Shown here: piece by piece, positions 6,419-9,374 of the stretch | Position numbering within the stretch: position 1 is the stretch's first letter | How the letters are laid out: every line of letters starts with the position of its first letter | Source of the DNA: Deltaproteobacteria bacterium RBG_13_49_15 | GTDB lineage: Bacteria > Desulfobacterota > Desulfobacteria > Desulfobacterales > UBA2156 | DNA: 9,374 nucleotides | Assembly (NCBI GenBank): GCA_001797695.1 | Contig: MGQD01000069.1 | Span: 1-9,374 of the forward strand | Reading direction: 5' to 3' | Translations under genes and position numbers: made by a program | The notes under the pieces: model-generated | Databases searched by the model: none | What the model was told of the DNA's origin: nothing | The model's input: only the letters and a program-made list of their open reading frames with translations

Positions 6419-7969
6419 ATGAAAAAAAAGAATCGACTCCACATATTGATGATCCTGGACGGCTGGGGAATCAATCCGAAAAAAGAGCAAAACGCCGTTG
6501 CGCTTGCCGACACTCCCTTTTTGGATAAACTCTTTTCCGAATATCCGAACACCCATCTGTTGTGCTCCGGGACGGCCGTTGGACTTCCAGAGGGGATCAT
6601 GGGGAATTCCGAGGTGGGGCATTTGAATATCGGCGCCGGCCGGATCGTATATCAGGACCTGCTACGGATCGATATGTCCATTAAGGATGGATCCTTTTTC
6701 GAGAATGAATCCATCAAAAGCATCATGTCCAAAGTCAAAGAAACCGGCTCTTCGCTTCATTTGATGGGGCTCCTTTCCGACAGCGGCGTTCACAGCCAAT
6801 CGGCCCATCTTTTGGCGCTGTTGAATATGTCGAAAAAAATGGGGCTTAAGCGGGTGTTTGTTCATTCCATCATGGACGGAAGAGATTCACCCCCCGACAG
6901 TGGAAAAGGATATATGGCCCGATTGGTTCATCACATTCAGGCCGATGCCTTTGGATGTGTGGCAACCGTTTGCGGGAGGTTTTATGCAATGGATCGGGAC
7001 AACCGCTGGGACCGTGTGGAAAAGGCATACCGGCTGTATACCCGCGGCGAAGGGGTCTTTGAAAACGATCCGGTGGTTGCCGTTGAAAACGCGTACCGGA
7101 GAGGTGAAACCGATGAATTCATTAAGCCCATCATGATGGTCGATAATCATTCGAGGCCTATAGGAATGATTCAAAAAAACGACGGGGTGATTTTTTTTAA
7201 TTTTCGCGCCGACCGGGCCAGAGAGATCACCCGTTCATTTACTCAAAACGGTTTTGACCGTTTTCATCGCGACCCATATCCGGAGCTTTGCGGGTATCTA
7301 TGCATGACCCTTTACGATGAAACGTTTTCACTTCCCATCGCATTTCCGCCCGTGCACCCTAAAGACATATTCGGAGAAGTGATCAGCCGGAACGGATTAA
7401 AACAGCTTCGGATCGCAGAAACGGAAAAATACGCCCATGTCACCTATTTTTTCAACGGCGGTGAAGAAAAACCGTTTCCACAGGAAGACCGATGCCTTAT
7501 CCCATCACCCCGCGACATCCCGACGTATGATCTCAAGCCGGAGATGAGCGCCTTTGAAGTCACCCGCGAAGCTCTATCCCGGATCCGATCGAATGAATAT
7601 GATGTTATCGTGCTCAATTTCGCCAATATGGACATGGTCGGTCACACAGGGATCCTAAAAGCGGCCATACGGGCCTGTGAAGCGGTCGACCAATGCATCT
7701 GTAATATTGTAACGGAAGTTCAAAAACAAAACGGAGTTGCCGTCATTACGGCTGATCACGGTAATGCGGAAATCATGGCTGACGATTCGGGGCATCCCCA
7801 CACCGCCCATTCCATGAACCCGGTTCCCTTTTTATTGGTAGATGATAAACACAGGAATTCCCGGTTGCGATCCGGAATTCTGGCCGATATCGCCCCGACT
7901 CTTCTGGAGCTCATGGGAATTGAAAAGCCGCAGCTTATGACAGGAAGGTCATTGCTGGAAAGCCACTGA
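6419..7969 (+). CDS. gpmI: 2,3-bisphosphoglycerate-independent phosphoglycerate mutase
   Basis: GpmI interconverts 3- and 2-phosphoglycerate in glycolysis and gluconeogenesis without a bisphosphoglycerate cofactor, using two metal ions (usually Mn). The 516 residues are the usual length. Visible are Asp14 in LMILDGWG (10-17), the catalytic phosphoserine Ser64 in GNSEVGHLNIG (62-72), LSDSGVHSQ (119-127) with His125, DGRDSPP (153-159), YAMDRDNRWDR (189-199), EKYAHVTYFFNGGEE (336-350), NFANMDMVGHTG (400-411, Asp405 and His409), TADHGNAE (444-451) and His464 in HTAHS. All expected active-site segments are present. The ATG at 6419 has AGGAG just upstream and begins the family N-terminus. It is the last gene of the + strand run and ends 8 bp before a convergent gene, with no clear intrinsic terminator. 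Confidence 0.97.
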   Translation: MKKKNRLHILMILDGWGINPKKEQNAVALADTPFLDKLFSEYPNTHLLCSGTAVGLPEGIMGNSEVGHLNIGAGRIVYQDLLRIDMSIKDGSFFENESIKSIMSKVKETGSSLHLMGLLSDSGVHSQSAHLLALLNMSKKMGLKRVFVHSIMDGRDSPPDSGKGYMARLVHHIQADAFGCVATVCGRFYAMDRDNRWDRVEKAYRLYTRGEGVFENDPVVAVENAYRRGETDEFIKPIMMVDNHSRPIGMIQKNDGVIFFNFRADRAREITRSFTQNGFDRFHRDPYPELCGYLCMTLYDETFSLPIAFPPVHPKDIFGEVISRNGLKQLRIAETEKYAHVTYFFNGGEEKPFPQEDRCLIPSPRDIPTYDLKPEMSAFEVTREALSRIRSNEYDVIVLNFANMDMVGHTGILKAAIRACEAVDQCICNIVTEVQKQNGVAVITADHGNAEIMADDSGHPHTAHSMNPVPFLLVDDKHRNSRLRSGILADIAPTLLELMGIEKPQLMTGRSLLESH

Positions 7970-7977
7970 CCCACCTA

Positions 7978-8652
7978 TCACTCAGTGAGATCTTTTCCGC
8001 AATGCTTGCAGATTTTCGCCCTTTTTTTAATGATCTCGGCGCAAAACGGGCACTCCCGGGTAAAATGCCGCTCATGAATCCTTGCCACCGCATCCTTTAT
8101 CTTGTTCTGCAGGATTTCATTCCCGACCTTCAGATTGACAAGAACCTCAATCGCCTCTAATTCTCCGATATCGCCGGCCATTTCCGCTGCCTTCAAACGG
8201 ACCCGGACCGGCTCGGTCGGATCCATCAGCATCTGCAAAACCGGGACCGGATCTTTTGCCACATAGCAATCCGCAAGTCTCGAAAAACCTTTCTTGATTC
8301 CTTCCTTGAGCGCTTCCTGGGCGGCCAATGCTTCGTCGTCGATGATTTGTCCCGTAGCCCCCGCGGAGCTGAAGACCGGCATGCATTCGTACCCATCCGA
8401 TCCCGGATAGCAAATGCACCGGTATGAGGCATTCTGATTGTAATTTTCTTTAAGGTTATCCCACCCCTGAACAAACAGCGAGCATTCGTTATTGAAGCAT
8501 ACATACAAATATGGAACCCCCCATCCCAACCCATCGCTGAAGTTGATGGAAGGAACTTCCCACAGATTCATCTCAACGCCGCAGTGCGGGCATTTCGGTT
8601 TTTCCTGGGCAAGAATTTTTTCCAAGACCTGTTCCTTGGTTTCAAAAGCCAT
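7978..8652 (-). CDS. Uncharacterised protein with zinc-ribbon-like Cys clusters at both ends and HEAT-like helices
   Basis: I do not recognise a named family. The 224 residues show three parts. The N-terminal part has CPHCG (Cys21, Cys24) and a second pair, Cys52 and Cys57, in CFNNEC, enclosing a Trp/Gly-rich GLGWGVPYLY segment; Cys79, Cys81 and Cys90 follow. The middle, about 130-194, is helical and resembles one or two HEAT repeats (DPTEPVRVRLKAAEMAGDIG at 144-163, then LEAIEVLVNL at 165-174). The C-terminus has CPFCAEI then CKHCGKDL (Cys201, Cys204, Cys215, Cys218), a classic short zinc ribbon. There is no signal peptide or membrane segment, so it is probably cytoplasmic. AAGGAG (8661-8666) lies 8 nt before the ATG. 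It is convergent with gpmI and on the same strand as the recombinase gene upstream. A metal-binding adaptor or protein-interaction role is a guess. Confidence 0.85.
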   Translation of the reverse strand: MAFETKEQVLEKILAQEKPKCPHCGVEMNLWEVPSINFSDGLGWGVPYLYVCFNNECSLFVQGWDNLKENYNQNASYRCICYPGSDGYECMPVFSSAGATGQIIDDEALAAQEALKEGIKKGFSRLADCYVAKDPVPVLQMLMDPTEPVRVRLKAAEMAGDIGELEAIEVLVNLKVGNEILQNKIKDAVARIHERHFTRECPFCAEIIKKRAKICKHCGKDLTE

Positions 8653-8723
8653 TCGATCTACTCCTTTTTATATAAACATTTCAATCAATTAGATCAAAAT
8701 AAATTCGGAATCTGGCATGGCTG

Positions 8724-8751
8724 AAGGTAAGCCGATTTTAGGATTTGTCAA
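8724..8751 (-). promoter_or_regulatory. Possible promoter of the zinc-ribbon/HEAT gene
   Basis: On the minus strand a perfect TTGACA (8751-8746) is followed after 16 nt by TACCTT (8729-8724), a weak -10. Transcription would begin near 8717, giving a leader of about 65 nt. Only the -35 is convincing. The gap 8653-8829 shows no other clear element apart from a TGCCCGG direct repeat (8765-8771 and 8807-8813). Confidence 0.3.
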
Positions 8752-8829
8752 ACATCCACCCCGATGCCCGGCAAGGAGACATAAGAAGATATCCGCCATC
8801 GAAGCCTGCCCGGTAACTATGGATCAACA

Positions 8830-9374
8830 TTACAGAGAAAGGCGATCTAGCGGGCTGGAAACGGCGGTGAGATCTTTTTGCATCACATGGGTGTAAATTT
8901 CCGTGGTTTTGACATCAGAGTGTCCCATCAATTCCTGGACCACGCGGATATTCACACCGTTTTCCAGCAAATGGGTGGCAAAGCAATGTCTAAATGTGTG
9001 GCAACCGACGCGTTTGAGAATTCCGGCCCTTTCTACGGCTGTTTTAACCGCCTTCTGAAGACCTGACTCCAGAACATGATGCCGCCGCCATAAACCGGAC
9101 CTCGGATCTGAGCTGAAGTTTTTAGATGGAAACAGATACTGCCAACGAAATTCCCTGCTTGCCTTCGGATATTTGCGGGCAAGAGCTTCCGGCAAATAGA
9201 CTTCTCCATGCCCTTCAGCAATATCCAGGTCATGAATGGCCCGGACCTTATCCAAATGGATTTTCAACTCACCCTGGAGAGATCTTGGAAAAAGAGTGGC
9301 GCGATCCTTGTCCCCCTTGGCCGCTCGCACATAGATCAGCCCTCCTCCAAAATCGAGATCTTGCACGCGAAGGC
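8830..9374 (-). CDS. intI: Integron-type tyrosine recombinase (IntI-like), C-terminal part; 5' end outside window
   Basis: The frame is open to the right edge, so the gene is cut by the window; the GTG at 9366 is an internal Val in a family-like LRVQDLDF. Visible are GKGDKDR near the beginning, then the IntI-specific insert between the catalytic motifs (LPEALARKYPKASREFRWQY, followed by DPRSGLWRRHH), and the core HTFRHCFATHLLE, VVQELMGHSDVKTTEIYTHV and SPLD. Counting from the GTG at 9366, the catalytic residues are His123, Arg126, His149 and Tyr158 (Tyr codon at 8893-8895). The first catalytic Arg lies outside the window. IntI enzymes recombine attI with attC sites to capture gene cassettes. 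The insert separates them from XerC/D and most phage integrases. No broken codon is seen, so the visible part looks functional. In most integrons attI lies beyond the 5' end of intI, here to the right of the window. Confidence 0.93.
   Translation of the reverse strand, partial: LRVQDLDFGGGLIYVRAAKGDKDRATLFPRSLQGELKIHLDKVRAIHDLDIAEGHGEVYLPEALARKYPKASREFRWQYLFPSKNFSSDPRSGLWRRHHVLESGLQKAVKTAVERAGILKRVGCHTFRHCFATHLLENGVNIRVVQELMGHSDVKTTEIYTHVMQKDLTAVSSPLDRLSL

Noticed and set aside
8000..8030. T-rich stretch after a GCAA/TTGC mini-stem as a possible gpmI terminator.
   Set aside because: The stem is only 4 bp, lies about 15 nt from the T run and sits inside the convergent coding sequence; too weak to call.
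8653..8829. Possible attI site or reverse-oriented integron in which the zinc-ribbon gene would be a cassette downstream of intI.
   Set aside because: Scanning both strands I found no GTTRRRY core site in this gap. The zinc-ribbon gene ends 8 bp from gpmI, leaving no room for an attC site.
8717..8896. A 59-residue + strand reading frame (ATG at 8717, TAA at 8894-8896) between the zinc-ribbon gene and the recombinase.
   Set aside because: No good ribosome binding site, no family I recognise, and its last third runs antisense to the recombinase coding sequence. It is probably chance.

Overview
The window looks like chromosomal sequence from a sulfate-reducing bacterium of the Desulfobacterota (former Deltaproteobacteria). 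The main pointer is the left edge, which carries the 3' part of an NrfD-type membrane subunit that best matches DsrP, the last gene of dsrMKJOP. The gene order rplU-rpmA-obgE-proB-proA-nadD-rsfS-gpmI also fits that group. This placement rests on recognising protein families and on gene order; no search was run.

Layout. Positions 1-621 (+) hold the dsrP-like 3' end, closed by a strong hairpin/T-tract at 642-677 that can work in both directions. A small MOSC-domain protein is encoded convergently at 730-1185 (-). The AT-rich gap 1186-1361 holds two divergent sigma70-type promoters, one for the MOSC gene and one for rplU. From 1362 to 7969 eight genes lie on the + strand: rplU (L21), rpmA (L27), obgE (ribosome-assembly GTPase), proB and proA (first two steps of proline synthesis), nadD (NAD synthesis), rsfS (ribosome silencing factor) and gpmI (cofactor-independent phosphoglycerate mutase). 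Gaps range from -31 to +55 bp, so this is probably one operon or a few overlapping transcripts joining ribosome assembly to proline, NAD and glycolytic metabolism.

Only 8 bp beyond gpmI, a convergent gene at 7978-8652 (-) encodes a protein I cannot name. It has zinc-ribbon-like Cys clusters at both ends and HEAT-like helices between them. After a 177-bp gap (8653-8829) the right edge carries the C-terminal part of a tyrosine recombinase of the integron-integrase (IntI) type (8830 to beyond 9374, -). It keeps the IntI-specific insert and the downstream catalytic residues. Its 5' end, and any attI site or cassettes, lie outside the window.

Most of the window is ordinary core genome. The parts worth a second look are the IntI-type recombinase, the unnamed double zinc-ribbon/HEAT protein, and the standalone MOSC gene between the sulfur-respiration locus and the ribosomal operon. 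I found no CRISPR array, tRNA, rRNA, insertion sequence or convincing new defence system.
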